Shown: in pieces, positions 16,235 through 25,351 of the stretch
Numbering within the stretch: position 1 is the stretch's first letter
Layout of the letters: each line of letters begins with the position of its first letter
Assembly: GCF_004331485.1 (NCBI RefSeq)
Contig: NZ_SJKD01000001.1
Coordinates: 682,001-746,000, forward strand
Reading direction: 5' to 3'
DNA: 64,000 bases
Origin: Kribbella capetownensis
GTDB lineage: Bacteria > Actinomycetota > Actinomycetes > Propionibacteriales > Kribbellaceae
Translations under genes and position numbers: made by a program
The notes under the pieces: generated by a model
What the model was told of the DNA's origin: nothing
The model's input: only the letters and a program-made list of their open reading frames with translations
Database searches by the model: none

Positions 16235-17089
16235 TCAGGTTGCCTTGATCGTGGGCCACGCGTTCGGCAGGCAGCCGCCCAGGCCCATGGTCTGCTGCAT
16301 CATGACTGGCGCAGGGGTCTTCGCCTGGGTGCAGGTGGAGTGGCCGTGACCGAGCGCATGCCCGACCTCGTGGTTGACCAGGTAGTTCCGGTAGAGGGCG
16401 ACGTTCCCGCCGTACGCCGGAACCGCGTACAGCCACCGTTTGGCGTTCAGGACGGCACGGTCGTCGACGCGGCAGGACACCTCGCCGCCGGTGTCGAGCG
16501 GCAGGCACAGCTTGTCGGTCAGGGTCGGCGTGGCCAGGATGATCCGCAGGTCGGCGTCGACCTTGTCGGTGCGCTCGAAGTTGACCGGGTGGATCGCCTG
16601 CCAGCCGCGCGGATCGGTCAGTGTCTGGTGGATGATCGCGGCAACGGCGGGCCCGTTCAGCGACACGCCTTGCTCGATCTCGACCCGGTACGTCAGCTTG
16701 TCCTTCACGCCGCTGGCCTTGGCGAATCCTGGCACGACCGCGAGCCGGCCGGTGGAGACAGTGACGTTCGGCTTCGAGCTCTTCGGCTTCCGGGTCAGAC
16801 TCGGTGCCGGGCGCAACGGAGTGGTGAACTTCTGCGTGGGCGTCGCGATCGGTGCCGGTGCGGGAGTCGCCACCGGGGTCGAGGCCGCCGGGGCGTTGGT
16901 GCCGGCAATGACCTCTGCCGCGAGGCTCCGCCGACCGGCAGCGTCCGGGTGCATCACCACCACGGTCCCGAGCACGGCCAATGCGGTGACCGAGAACCAT
17001 TGCGCCTTGTGCGACTTCTTCCGGCTGTGCCGGCCACCGCGCTTGCGGACACGCGCGTCCGCCTGCTGGCCAGTCCGCCCGGTGGTCAT
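16235..17089 (-). CDS. DUF3152 protein, predicted anchored zinc metallopeptidase-like
   Basis: A 284-residue protein with a basic N-terminus, one membrane segment or uncleaved signal (about residues 31-48, WFSVTALAVLGTVVVM), a Thr/Pro/Ala-rich linker, and a C-terminal extracytoplasmic domain. That domain holds NHEVGHALGHGHSTC near residues 238-252, an extended HExxHxxGxxH zinc site of metzincin type, and four or more Cys (CLPLDTGGEVSC and later CLP) that can form disulfides. This matches DUF3152 proteins of actinobacteria. A proteolytic role is suggested by the motif but is not established for the family. Confidence 0.78.
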   Translation of the reverse strand: MTTGRTGQQADARVRKRGGRHSRKKSHKAQWFSVTALAVLGTVVVMHPDAAGRRSLAAEVIAGTNAPAASTPVATPAPAPIATPTQKFTTPLRPAPSLTRKPKSSKPNVTVSTGRLAVVPGFAKASGVKDKLTYRVEIEQGVSLNGPAVAAIIHQTLTDPRGWQAIHPVNFERTDKVDADLRIILATPTLTDKLCLPLDTGGEVSCRVDDRAVLNAKRWLYAVPAYGGNVALYRNYLVNHEVGHALGHGHSTCTQAKTPAPVMMQQTMGLGGCLPNAWPTIKAT

Positions 17090-17188
17090 GACGATTCACC
17101 CTACAGAGCCAGCACCACTCCACGAAAGGGCAGATTCATGACTTGCACCACCAATGATCCGAAGGCCCGGTGGCCGATCAGAGGTACC

Positions 17189-18382
17189 TCAGGCCGTACG
17201 GGTGCGGAGGAACTTGCCGAAGTGGGGGACCGTGAAGGCGACGGTGCCGCGTTCGGCGGAGAAGACGAGACCCTTCTTGATCAGGCCGTCGCGGGCCGGG
17301 GAGAGGGACTGGGGTTTGCGGTTCAGGGTGCTGGCGACCTCGGCGGTGGGGACCGAGCCGTCGTCGACGCCGATGCCGAGCTCGGCCATCGCGCGCATGT
17401 ACTCGCGTTCGGCCGGGGTGGCGCGTTCGTAGCGGGAGCCGAAGAAGCCGACGGTGAGTTCGGCGGAGGCCTCCGGGCCCGCGACGGCGACGTCCTTGAT
17501 GGTGATCGGTGAGGTCGGGGCGTGGTCCCAGGTGGCGTGCGCGAAGGCCTGGACGAAGTACGGATAGCCGTCGGTCTGGGCGTACAGCTCGTCCAGCGCC
17601 TCGTCGTCGTACTGGACGCCCTCACTCTCCGCCGGAATCATCAGCGCGCGATCGCACGCGTCGCGGGCGAGACGGTCGACGCGGATGTAGCGGAACAGCC
17701 GCTCGGAGTACGACTTGCTGGCCGACAGTACGGCGGGCAGATGCGGGAGGCCGGCGCCGACGACGACCAGCGGCGCGCTCTGCTGGGAGATCTCGTGGCA
17801 GGCGGCGCACAGCGCGGACAGGTCGTCGGGACTGATGTCCTGCATCTCGTCGATGAACAGCCCGACGCCGACGGACAGATCGCCGGCCAGATCGGCCGCA
17901 TCGGTGAACAGCTCGATCAGGTCCATCTCGAGGTCACCGGAATCCGCGCGGCCCTTCGCGGCGGCCACGTCGACCGGTGGATGCCACCGGATGCCCTTGC
18001 GGTCGTTGGCGGCGGTGCGCAGCGCGAACGCCTTCAGTACGGCGCTGAAGCTGTCGACCCGCTCGTCGTCGCGGTGCCGGTGTCCCAGCTCGCGCATCGC
18101 GGTGTGCAGTGCCTGCGCGATCGGCAGCCGGATGCTCTGGTCCGGCCGGGCCTCGATCTTCCCGGTACCCCAGGCGCGCTTGATCGCCTGGCTGCGCAAG
18201 GTGTTCAGCAACACGGTCTTACCGACGCCGCGGAGTCCGCTCAGCACCAGACTCCGCTCCGGCCTGCCTGCCGCGACGCGTTCGAGCACCACCTCGAACT
18301 GCCGCACCTCGATGTCGCGTCCGGCCAGCTCAGGCGGTCGCTGACCGGCGCCGGGCGCATAGGGATTCCGGATCGGATCCAT
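17189..18382 (-). CDS. AAA+ ATPase with C-terminal winged-helix-like region
   Basis: A 397-residue P-loop protein. It opens NPYAPGAGQRPPELAGRD, as in many ORC/Cdc6- or DnaC-like AAA modules, then Walker A SGLRGVGKT (about residues 48-56), Walker B VGLFIDEMQDI (about residue 190), and sensor 1 PLVVVGAGLPHLP. The C-terminal 100 residues (REYMRAMAELG..., VASTLNRKPQSLSPARDGLIKKGLV) look like a winged helix, so DNA binding is plausible. Function unknown; candidates include stress or defence regulators of the MalT/SWACOS style and prophage-type ATPases. Its promoter region has a striking cluster of CTAG-centred repeats. Confidence 0.75.
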   Translation of the reverse strand: MDPIRNPYAPGAGQRPPELAGRDIEVRQFEVVLERVAAGRPERSLVLSGLRGVGKTVLLNTLRSQAIKRAWGTGKIEARPDQSIRLPIAQALHTAMRELGHRHRDDERVDSFSAVLKAFALRTAANDRKGIRWHPPVDVAAAKGRADSGDLEMDLIELFTDAADLAGDLSVGVGLFIDEMQDISPDDLSALCAACHEISQQSAPLVVVGAGLPHLPAVLSASKSYSERLFRYIRVDRLARDACDRALMIPAESEGVQYDDEALDELYAQTDGYPYFVQAFAHATWDHAPTSPITIKDVAVAGPEASAELTVGFFGSRYERATPAEREYMRAMAELGIGVDDGSVPTAEVASTLNRKPQSLSPARDGLIKKGLVFSAERGTVAFTVPHFGKFLRTRTA

Positions 18383-18402
18383 GCTTTCACTGTATGAGCG
18401 CG

Positions 18403-18487
18403 TCTAGCGTTTTCCTTAGATTTCGCTAGCAACCCCCAGAGCGTGTCGCGAGCCCTGTCTACAGCTTTCTAGCAATTCCGCTAGAAA
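18403..18487. repeat. CTAG-centred inverted repeats in the AAA+ gene promoter
   Basis: Within 85 bases there are four copies of the unit TCTAGC or its complement. Two inverted pairs exist: CTAGCG (18404-18409) with CGCTAG (18424-18429), and TTTCTAGC (18466-18473) with GCTAGAAA (18480-18487), the latter perfect over 8 bp with a 6-base spacer. Two more CTAG tetramers (18491, 18501) lie at the end of the neighbouring gene. CTAG is normally rare in GC-rich bacterial DNA, so this looks like a multi-site operator. Confidence 0.6.
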
Positions 18488-18490
18488 CTC

Positions 18491-19069
18491 CTAGACCCGC
18501 CTAGCCAGCACGTCGTACAGATGCCAGTGCTTCGGCCCGTTCAGCGCCTGCCCGTCGTTCTCCACCTCGTCGAGCCGCTCCACGCTCCATCCGTCCAGCA
18601 AGGCCCGGACCTCCGCGTCGTCCTGCGCGGAGATCTTCGGCTGCCGCGCCCAGTCGTCACGCACCCCGAGCAACTGGCCGGCGAAGATGCCGCCCGGCCG
18701 TACTGACCGGGTCACCACCGCCCAGGTCTCCGCAAACCGTTCCGGCGGCGCGAAGAACAGGCTGAAGCCCGCATGGACAAGGTCGCCGACCGGAGGCCGC
18801 GCATCCCACAGGTCGCTGCGTTCCAGCGTCAGACCTGGCCTGTCGCCGGCTCGGCGTGAGACCTCCGCGAGAGCAGCCGGGCTCGAGTCGACGGCGTGGA
18901 CCTGCCAGCCGCGATCGAGCAGGTCGAGGGTCTCGTTGCCGGCGCCGCAGCCGAGGTCGACCGCCGTACCGGGCTCGGTGAAGTAGGCGAGCGCGGCCTG
19001 GTGCAGCGGTCGGGGCGCATTGCCGGAGGTGAAGGCGATGTACGGCGCCCAGTCGGTGATGTCGGGCAT
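18491..19069 (-). CDS. class I SAM-dependent methyltransferase (TehB-like)
   Basis: Short Rossmann methyltransferase of 192 residues. Motif I is AVDLGCGAGNETLDLL near residues 36-51, then the acidic loop VHAVDSSPAALAEV, and later VRPGGIFAGQLLG. The size and order resemble TehB-like and small-molecule methyltransferases. The gene starts 59 bases from a divergent alarmone synthetase-like gene and ends 108 bases before the AAA+ gene on the same strand. Substrate unknown. Confidence 0.8.
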   Translation of the reverse strand: MPDITDWAPYIAFTSGNAPRPLHQAALAYFTEPGTAVDLGCGAGNETLDLLDRGWQVHAVDSSPAALAEVSRRAGDRPGLTLERSDLWDARPPVGDLVHAGFSLFFAPPERFAETWAVVTRSVRPGGIFAGQLLGVRDDWARQPKISAQDDAEVRALLDGWSVERLDEVENDGQALNGPKHWHLYDVLARRV

Positions 19070-19128
19070 GGGGCGAGTCTTGCAGGCGACTCAGGACACT
19101 AGGCCTTCGGGAGCACTATCGTCCTGTC

Positions 19129-20151
19129 ATGGTTGGGCGGGTGGAGTGGGCTCGGCAGGCGGGAGCCCTGTACGAGCGGATGCATCAGCAGTACGTCGGT
19201 GGCGCGCGCAAGCTCGAGGCGCTCATCGACGAGCTGATCGGTGACGAGGAGGGCATCAACTACCTCAGCGCGACCGCTCGCGCGAAGGATCCGGAGTCGT
19301 TCCTGGACAAGGCGTCGAAGCCGCATCCGGACGACCCGGCCCGGCCGAAGTACGACGACCCGCTGAACCAGATCACCGACCTGGTCGCGGCCCGGGTGAT
19401 CACGTTCCTGGCCGAGGCGGTGGACCGGGTCTGCGAGGTGATCGAGGCCGAGTTCGAGATCGTCGAGCACACCGACATGGGTGCGCACACCCGGGCGCAG
19501 GGCGTGTTCGGGTACGCCAGCAAGCACTACCTGGTCCGGCTGAACGCGACTCGCCGCGAGCTGCCGGAGTACGCCGTACTGAAGAACCTGGTGATGGAGA
19601 TCCAGGTACGGACCGCGGTCCAGCACGCGTGGGCCGAGTTCGAGCACGACATCCGGTACAAGCTGGACATCCCCCCGGACCGCAAGCCGGAGTTCGACCG
19701 GCGGTTCCTGCTGGCGGCGGCGCTGATGGAGCTGGTGGACAACGAGTTCACCGAGATCGACCGGCTGTACCGCGAGCTCGCGGCGGCCGAACCGGACAAG
19801 ACCCCGCGTGACCTGACGACGGCGACGCTGACGACGTACCTGACTCGGCGCTATCCGGATGCGCCACACGCCAAGACGAACCACTACACGTGGATCCTCG
19901 GCATCCTGGCCCGGCTCGGCGTCACCACCGAGGAGCAGCTCACCGAACTCCTGACCGGCATCGACAGCTCCGCGGTCCAGGCCGCGATGACCCACCGCTT
20001 CCCGGCCGGCACGGTGCGCCGCCTCGACGACGACCTACTGGCCGCGAAGGGTACGGCGTACGTCGATCTGTTCCCGGACGAGGAACGCCGGCAGAAGATC
20101 CTCCGCGGACGCCTCAAAGCACTCACTCGCGCCGGGATCATCGAGTCTTGA
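19129..20151 (+). CDS. RelA/SpoT-domain protein, putative small alarmone synthetase
   Basis: A 340-residue protein with a (p)ppGpp-synthetase-like nucleotidyltransferase domain and no HD hydrolase, ACT or TGS domains. In order: RAKDPESFLDKASK (about residues 50-65) matching the R-x-K...S...K ATP-site motif, QITDLVAARVITF (I-x-D motif), YASKHYLVRL and EIQVRTAVQHAWAEFEHDIRYK near residue 160. The last 140 residues are an extension with DLTTATLTTYLTRRYPD and LARLGVTTEEQLTELL, not part of the catalytic core. It would make alarmones from GTP/GDP and ATP if active. The end overlaps the convergent MFS gene by 14 bases. Confidence 0.78.
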   Translation: MVGRVEWARQAGALYERMHQQYVGGARKLEALIDELIGDEEGINYLSATARAKDPESFLDKASKPHPDDPARPKYDDPLNQITDLVAARVITFLAEAVDRVCEVIEAEFEIVEHTDMGAHTRAQGVFGYASKHYLVRLNATRRELPEYAVLKNLVMEIQVRTAVQHAWAEFEHDIRYKLDIPPDRKPEFDRRFLLAAALMELVDNEFTEIDRLYRELAAAEPDKTPRDLTTATLTTYLTRRYPDAPHAKTNHYTWILGILARLGVTTEEQLTELLTGIDSSAVQAAMTHRFPAGTVRRLDDDLLAAKGTAYVDLFPDEERRQKILRGRLKALTRAGIIES

Positions 20152-21559
20152 CGAGGTCCTCCGCGACGGCTTCGGCGGTACGGCGGGCCCAGGCGCCGGT
20201 GGTGATGAGGCCGAGCACGAGGACGAGTACGCCGCAGCCGGCGATGACGAACCAGCACAGCTTGGCCGCGTCGATGAAGCCGGTCTCCAGCGTGCCGACC
20301 AGACTGGCGGTGAGGATCGTGCCCGCGATCGCCACACCCAGCGAGGCACCGACCTGGCGGCTGGTCGACGCGATCGCGGCCGCGACACCGGCCTGGGAGC
20401 GCGGCATCCCGGACACCGCGGCGTTGGTGATCGGCGCGTTCAGCATCCCGAAGCCCAAGCCGAAGATCAGGTAGCCGACCAGCAGCATCGCGGTCGACGT
20501 GGTCAGACTCAACCGCGACAGCACCAGCCCGGAGACAGTCAGCATGCTCCCGGCAACGACCAGCGGCATGCGCGGACCGCGGTGCCCGACAAGCCAACCG
20601 GAGATCGGCGCGAACACCACAGTCATCGCCGCCATCGGAAGCGTCAGCAACCCGGCATGCAGCGCCGAGAACCCACGCACCGACTGCAGATAGAGCGAGT
20701 TCAGGAACAGGAATCCGGACAGCGCCGAGAACCCAGCGACCGCGATCAGCGTCGCCCCCGAGAACGGCGCACTCCGGAAGAACCGCGGCTCCAGCAGCGG
20801 TTGCTCGCGCCGCCGCTCGTACATCACCAGGGACACCAGCGACGCGACCGTCACCACGAAGCACCCGATGATCAACGGCGAGGTCCAGCCGGCCGACCGG
20901 CCCTCGATGATCCCGTACGTCAGCGCGCTGAGCAGCAGCACCACCAGCACCTGCCCGACCGGATCCATCCGCCGCGGCACCGCGGCCCGCGACTCGGGCA
21001 CGAACCGCGCCGTCATCAGTACGGCGCCCAGCGTGACCGGCACGTTGATCCAGAAGATGAACCGCCAGCCCGCCGCGTCGACGAGCGCTCCGCCGACCAC
21101 CGGGCCGACAGCCATGCTGAGCCCGACCACGCCACCCCAGACCCCGATCGCCTGGGCCCGCTCGCGTGGGTCGGTGAAGGTGTTGGTGATGATCGACATC
21201 GCCACCGGGTTGAGCATCGAGCCGCCGATCGCCTGCAGCATCCGGAACCCGATCAGCAGGCCGATGGTGGGCGCGACTCCGCACAGCAGCGACCCGAGCC
21301 CGAACACCACCAGCCCGGCCTGGAACGTCCGTCGCCGGCCGACCCGGTCCGCGGTCGAGCCGGAGACCATCAGCAGGCTGGCCAGCACCAGGGTGTACGC
21401 GTCGATGGTCCACTGCAGCTCGGACACCGAGGCGCCGAGCTCGGACCGGATGGCCGGCAGGGCCAGGTTCACGATGGTGGAGTCCAGGCCGACGATGAAG
21501 AGGCTGGAACAGCAGATGCCGAGGATCAGCAACCGCCGCCTACGCGTCAGCTCCTCCAC
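20138..21559 (-). CDS. MFS transporter, DHA2 (EmrB/QacA) drug-exporter family
   Basis: Proton-driven exporter with about 14 membrane segments in 473 residues. It begins RRRLLILGICCSSLFIVGLDSTIVNLALP with the family motif D-x-T-I-V-N-x-A-L-P, then WTIDAYTL, ADRVGRRR (loop 2-3 motif A) and GPVVGGALVDAAGWRFIFWINVP (motif C region). GTG 21557-21559 is taken as start because GGAGGGA lies about seven bases upstream; a longer frame to 21598 has no such site. Substrate unknown; drug or metabolite export is usual for the group. Confidence 0.88.
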   Translation of the reverse strand: MEELTRRRRLLILGICCSSLFIVGLDSTIVNLALPAIRSELGASVSELQWTIDAYTLVLASLLMVSGSTADRVGRRRTFQAGLVVFGLGSLLCGVAPTIGLLIGFRMLQAIGGSMLNPVAMSIITNTFTDPRERAQAIGVWGGVVGLSMAVGPVVGGALVDAAGWRFIFWINVPVTLGAVLMTARFVPESRAAVPRRMDPVGQVLVVLLLSALTYGIIEGRSAGWTSPLIIGCFVVTVASLVSLVMYERRREQPLLEPRFFRSAPFSGATLIAVAGFSALSGFLFLNSLYLQSVRGFSALHAGLLTLPMAAMTVVFAPISGWLVGHRGPRMPLVVAGSMLTVSGLVLSRLSLTTSTAMLLVGYLIFGLGFGMLNAPITNAAVSGMPRSQAGVAAAIASTSRQVGASLGVAIAGTILTASLVGTLETGFIDAAKLCWFVIAGCGVLVLVLGLITTGAWARRTAEAVAEDLVKTR

Positions 21560-21749
21560 CCGGCTCCCTCCGACACCATCTGCTTGAAGACTGTACAACC
21601 GCCGTCCGGGAGCGGTTTCCTCGTGCTCGGCCCTCGGAATCGGCCGGGGCCGAAAACGGTTGGCGGACTGTCGGCGGCCCCGCCTAGGCTTGATCCATTC
21701 GCCTGGTCAGGTGCCTTCTCCATCCTTCTATGCCTCTTTGTGAGACGTC

Positions 21750-23513
21750 ATGTCCCTGCGCCTCATTCCGTTCGCCGACCCGGGTGTGCCGGACACCCGG
21801 TCCGGTCTCCGACTCATCATCTGGCTGGAGCACCAGCAGCTGCGCGGGCAAGCCCTCGCCGTGTTCTGGGGGCTGCTCTATTTCGGCGGTATCGCCGCCG
21901 CTCCGGTCGCCGTCGGTCTCGCCGTCCAGGCGGTGATCGACCTGTCCTGGCCCAAGCTGATCCTGGCCGGGGTGCTGCTGCTCGTGTTCGGTGCGGCCAA
22001 AGCTGGCGCCGACTCGTTCTTCCACCGTGCCGTGGTGACCAACTGGATCGGTACGGCGGCGCGCCTGCAGCAACTGCTGTTCCGCAAGGCCGCGGAGCTG
22101 GGTTCGCTGCTGACCCGCCGGATCGCCGCGGGTGAGGTGGTCGCCGTGAGCAGCGGCGACGTCGAGAAGATCGGCTGGTTCGTCGAGGTGCTCGGCCGGT
22201 TCGCGGCCGCACTGCTGACGTGCTTCGCCGTGGTGATCGGGCTGCTGTTCTACGAGCCGCAGCTCGGCCTGGTGGTCGCCATCGCCGTCCCGGTGCTGGC
22301 GTTCTCGATCGTCCCGCTGATGGGGCCGGCCGAGCGTCGTGCCGACGTGCAGCGCGCCAAGGGCGGCCGCGCGACCGAGCTGGCCGCGGACACCGTCGCC
22401 GGTCTGCGCGTACTGCGTGGCATCGGTGGCGAGCAGCTGTTCCTGGATCGCTACCGAGACGCCTCGCAGGACTACCGCGCCAGTGCGGTCCGCAGTGCCC
22501 GGATGTGGTCGCTGATCGCGGCTCTCCAGGTGCTCCTGTTCGGACTGTTCCTGGTGCTGGTCGTGTGGATGGGTGTCCGGCTGGTGACGTCCGGCCGGAT
22601 CACTGTCGGCGAGCTCGTCACGACGTACGGGTTCATCACGTTCATGCTGGTGCCGCTGCACACGTTCGAGGAGACGGCGAGTGCCTTCATCTTCTCGAAG
22701 GTGTCGGCCCGCCGGGCCGCGCGTGTGCTGGCCCTGCAGCGGACCGACGAGACCATGGGCACCGCCGAGGCCCAGCTGCCCGAGGGCGACCTGCTGGACC
22801 CGGTCACCGGTCTGCATGTGCCGGCCGGGAGCTTCACCGCGGTCGTCTGCGGCGACCCGGACGCGGGTGGCCGGCTGGCCGATCGTCTGGGCGGTCACAG
22901 CCCGGGCGCCGAGGAGAACCAGGCGTCCGTGCTGCTGGACGGCGTACCGCTCGACGACATCCCGCTGGACTCCGCGCGCACTGTCGTACTCGTGCAGGAC
23001 AAGGACCCGGTGTTGCTGTCCGGGACGGTGCGGGAGCTGTTCGACGTACCGTCCAGTGGAGATGTCTCACCGGAGACTGCGCTCGACGCCGCGCAGTGCG
23101 AGGACATTCTCGACGTACTGCGGCAGACGCTGCCGGCTGGTGTCTCGGACCCGATGCAGGCCGTGCTGACCGAGCGCGGACGGTCCCTGTCCGGTGGGCA
23201 GCGGCAGCGAGTGGCACTGGCCCGTTCGCTGTACGTCGACCCGCAGGTGCTGGTGCTGGACGAGCCGACCAGTGCGGTGGACGCGCACACCGAGGCCAGG
23301 ATCGCGGACGGTCTGCGACTGCTGCGGGCCGGCCGGACCACTGTGGTGTTCTCCTCCAGCCCGCTGATGCTGGACCGCGCAGAGCGCGTGGTGTTCGTGC
23401 CGGAGGGCCGCGTCGAGGCGGTCGGGACGCACCACGAACTGGTGCACACCAACCCGCGCTACCGCGCGGTCGTCACCCGTGAAGACGAGCCAACCTTCGA
23501 GGAGTCGGCGTGA
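21750..23513 (+). CDS. ABC exporter half-transporter with degenerate Walker A (subunit 1 of heterodimer)
   Basis: A 587-residue fusion of six-helix membrane domain (about residues 1-310) and nucleotide-binding domain. The Walker A region reads VVCGDPDAGGRLAD, lacking the GxxGxGKS/T lysine. The switch His is also gone (VVFSSSPLML). The signature LSGGQRQR and Walker B VLVLDEPTSAVD are intact. The partner encoded next has the opposite losses, so the two should form one active and one inactive ATP site. Its TGA overlaps the partner's GTG. The ribosome-binding site is weak. Exported substrate unknown. Confidence 0.88.
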   Translation: MSLRLIPFADPGVPDTRSGLRLIIWLEHQQLRGQALAVFWGLLYFGGIAAAPVAVGLAVQAVIDLSWPKLILAGVLLLVFGAAKAGADSFFHRAVVTNWIGTAARLQQLLFRKAAELGSLLTRRIAAGEVVAVSSGDVEKIGWFVEVLGRFAAALLTCFAVVIGLLFYEPQLGLVVAIAVPVLAFSIVPLMGPAERRADVQRAKGGRATELAADTVAGLRVLRGIGGEQLFLDRYRDASQDYRASAVRSARMWSLIAALQVLLFGLFLVLVVWMGVRLVTSGRITVGELVTTYGFITFMLVPLHTFEETASAFIFSKVSARRAARVLALQRTDETMGTAEAQLPEGDLLDPVTGLHVPAGSFTAVVCGDPDAGGRLADRLGGHSPGAEENQASVLLDGVPLDDIPLDSARTVVLVQDKDPVLLSGTVRELFDVPSSGDVSPETALDAAQCEDILDVLRQTLPAGVSDPMQAVLTERGRSLSGGQRQRVALARSLYVDPQVLVLDEPTSAVDAHTEARIADGLRLLRAGRTTVVFSSSPLMLDRAERVVFVPEGRVEAVGTHHELVHTNPRYRAVVTREDEPTFEESA

Positions 23514-25288
23514 GGAGCCCCGAGTACGACCCGGCGGCGCCGCAGGAAGCGGCGCGGCTGCCGGTGGCAGGCAGCGCGACCGTGCGCGCCTATCTGAAGA
23601 TCCTGTTCCGCCGGCACCGCCGTGCGTTCGCCTGGCTGACGCTGGTGAACACAGTGGCGGCGCTGAGCGGGATGGTCGGCCCCTGGCTGCTCGGCAACGT
23701 GGTGGAGAAGCTGTCGCAGGGCAAGAGCGACGTCGACCTGCCGTACGTCGTGGTCGGCTTCGTCTGCGCGCTCCTGGTGCAGACGGTGTTCGTCCGGCTG
23801 ACCCGGTTGCGTGGCGCGGTGCTCGGCGAGGAGATGCTCGCCGACCTGCGCGAGGACTTCCTGGTCCGCGCGGTCGGGCTGCCGCCGGGTGTCCTGGAGC
23901 GGGCCGGGACCGGTGACCTGCTGTCCCGGATCACCACGGACATCGACCGGCTCTCGCACGCGATGCGGGACGCCGTACCGCAGTTGACGATTGCGGTGAT
24001 CTGGGCGGGGCTGCTGATCGGTGCGCTGATCATCACCGCGCCGCCGCTGGCCGTGGCCGTGGTGATCGCGATGCCGATCCTGATCATCGGCGCCCGCTGG
24101 TACTTCCGCCGCGCGCCTTCGGCGTACCGGTCGGAGGCCGCCGGGTACGCTGCGGTGGCCTCAGGCCTGGCCGAGACCGTCGACGCCGGCCGGACCGTCG
24201 AGTCGCACCGGCTCGGCGATCGCCGGATCAAGCTGGGCGACACCCGGATCGGTCAGTGGGTGGCGTGGGAGCGGTACACGCTGTACCTGCGGATGATCCT
24301 GTTCCCGGTGATCAACATGACCCACACGGTGGCACTGGCTGCGGTGCTGGTGATCGGTGGCGGCTTCGCCATCCAGGGCTGGCTCACCGTCGGCGCCCTC
24401 ACCACGGGTGCGCTGTACATCCAGATGCTGGTCGAGCCGGTCAACATGATGATCCGCTGGTACGACGAGCTCCAGGTCGCGCAGGTGTCGGTGGCCCGGT
24501 TGGTCGGGGTCCGTGAGATCGAGGCGGCCGCAGCCGACGAGCAGGCCGAGCCCGAGGGCCGGCGGGTGCTCGCCGACGAGGTGCGGTTCGGTTACCTGGA
24601 GGGCCGGGACGTCTTGCACGGCGTGACACTGACGGTCGAGCCAGGTGCCCGGGTGGCGCTCGTGGGGCCTTCCGGTGCGGGGAAGTCGACCCTTGGCCGG
24701 TTGCTGGCCGGCATCTACTCGCCGCGGCTCGGTGACATCACCTTGGGCGGTGCTGCCCTCGACAAGATGTCCGCCGAGCAGGTCCGAAGTCATGTGGCGC
24801 TGGTCAACCAGGAGCACCACGTGTTCGTGGGCAGCGTCCGGGACAACCTGCGGCTGGCTCGGCCGGAGGCGTCGGACGCCGACCTCTGGGCGGCGCTGCG
24901 CTCGGTCGACGCCGACGGCTGGGTCGCCGGGTTCGACAACGGGCTGGACACCGAGGTGGGTTCCGGTGGGATCTCGCTGACGCCGGCGCAGGCGCAGCAG
25001 GTCGCACTGGCCCGGCTGGTGCTGGCCGACCCGCACACGCTGGTCCTGGACGAGGCGACCTCGTTGATGGACCCGCGGGCCGCACGGCACCTGGAGCGGT
25101 CGCTGGCCGGCGTACTGGAAGGCCGGACCGTGGTGGCGATCGCGCACCGGCTGCACACCGCGCACGATGCGGACGTGATCGCGGTCGTCGAGGACGGCAA
25201 GATCGTCGAGCTCGGCGGTCACGACGAACTGGTCGATGCCCAGGGCCCCTATGCGGCGCTCTGGCACTCCTGGCACGGCGATCGCTGA
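23510..25288 (+). CDS. ABC exporter half-transporter with degenerate signature motif (subunit 2 of heterodimer)
   Basis: A 592-residue membrane-ATPase fusion. The nucleotide-binding domain has a canonical Walker A (GPSGAGKST, near residue 388), Walker B LVLDEATSLMD and switch IAHRLH, but the signature motif is LTPAQAQQ instead of LSGGQ-x-Q. With subunit 1 this gives one composite site with intact Walker A/B and H-loop from this protein and intact signature from subunit 1. Membrane helices occupy about residues 35-300, with GDLLSRITTDIDRLSHAM typical of exporter coupling regions. A terminator follows directly. Confidence 0.9.
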   Translation: MRSPEYDPAAPQEAARLPVAGSATVRAYLKILFRRHRRAFAWLTLVNTVAALSGMVGPWLLGNVVEKLSQGKSDVDLPYVVVGFVCALLVQTVFVRLTRLRGAVLGEEMLADLREDFLVRAVGLPPGVLERAGTGDLLSRITTDIDRLSHAMRDAVPQLTIAVIWAGLLIGALIITAPPLAVAVVIAMPILIIGARWYFRRAPSAYRSEAAGYAAVASGLAETVDAGRTVESHRLGDRRIKLGDTRIGQWVAWERYTLYLRMILFPVINMTHTVALAAVLVIGGGFAIQGWLTVGALTTGALYIQMLVEPVNMMIRWYDELQVAQVSVARLVGVREIEAAAADEQAEPEGRRVLADEVRFGYLEGRDVLHGVTLTVEPGARVALVGPSGAGKSTLGRLLAGIYSPRLGDITLGGAALDKMSAEQVRSHVALVNQEHHVFVGSVRDNLRLARPEASDADLWAALRSVDADGWVAGFDNGLDTEVGSGGISLTPAQAQQVALARLVLADPHTLVLDEATSLMDPRAARHLERSLAGVLEGRTVVAIAHRLHTAHDADVIAVVEDGKIVELGGHDELVDAQGPYAALWHSWHGDR

Positions 25289-25297
25289 GGCCAGGCT

Positions 25298-25325
25298 CGG
25301 GGGCAGGCCGTTGGGCCTGCCCCCG
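25298..25325 (+). terminator. 12-bp stem-loop terminator after ABC exporter operon
   Basis: Arms 25298-25309 and 25314-25325 are perfectly complementary over 12 GC-rich bases, loop GTTG. It begins ten bases behind the stop of the second exporter gene. Confidence 0.75.
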
Positions 25326-25351
25326 GACCTGTCGCGTGTGAGGATGAACCT

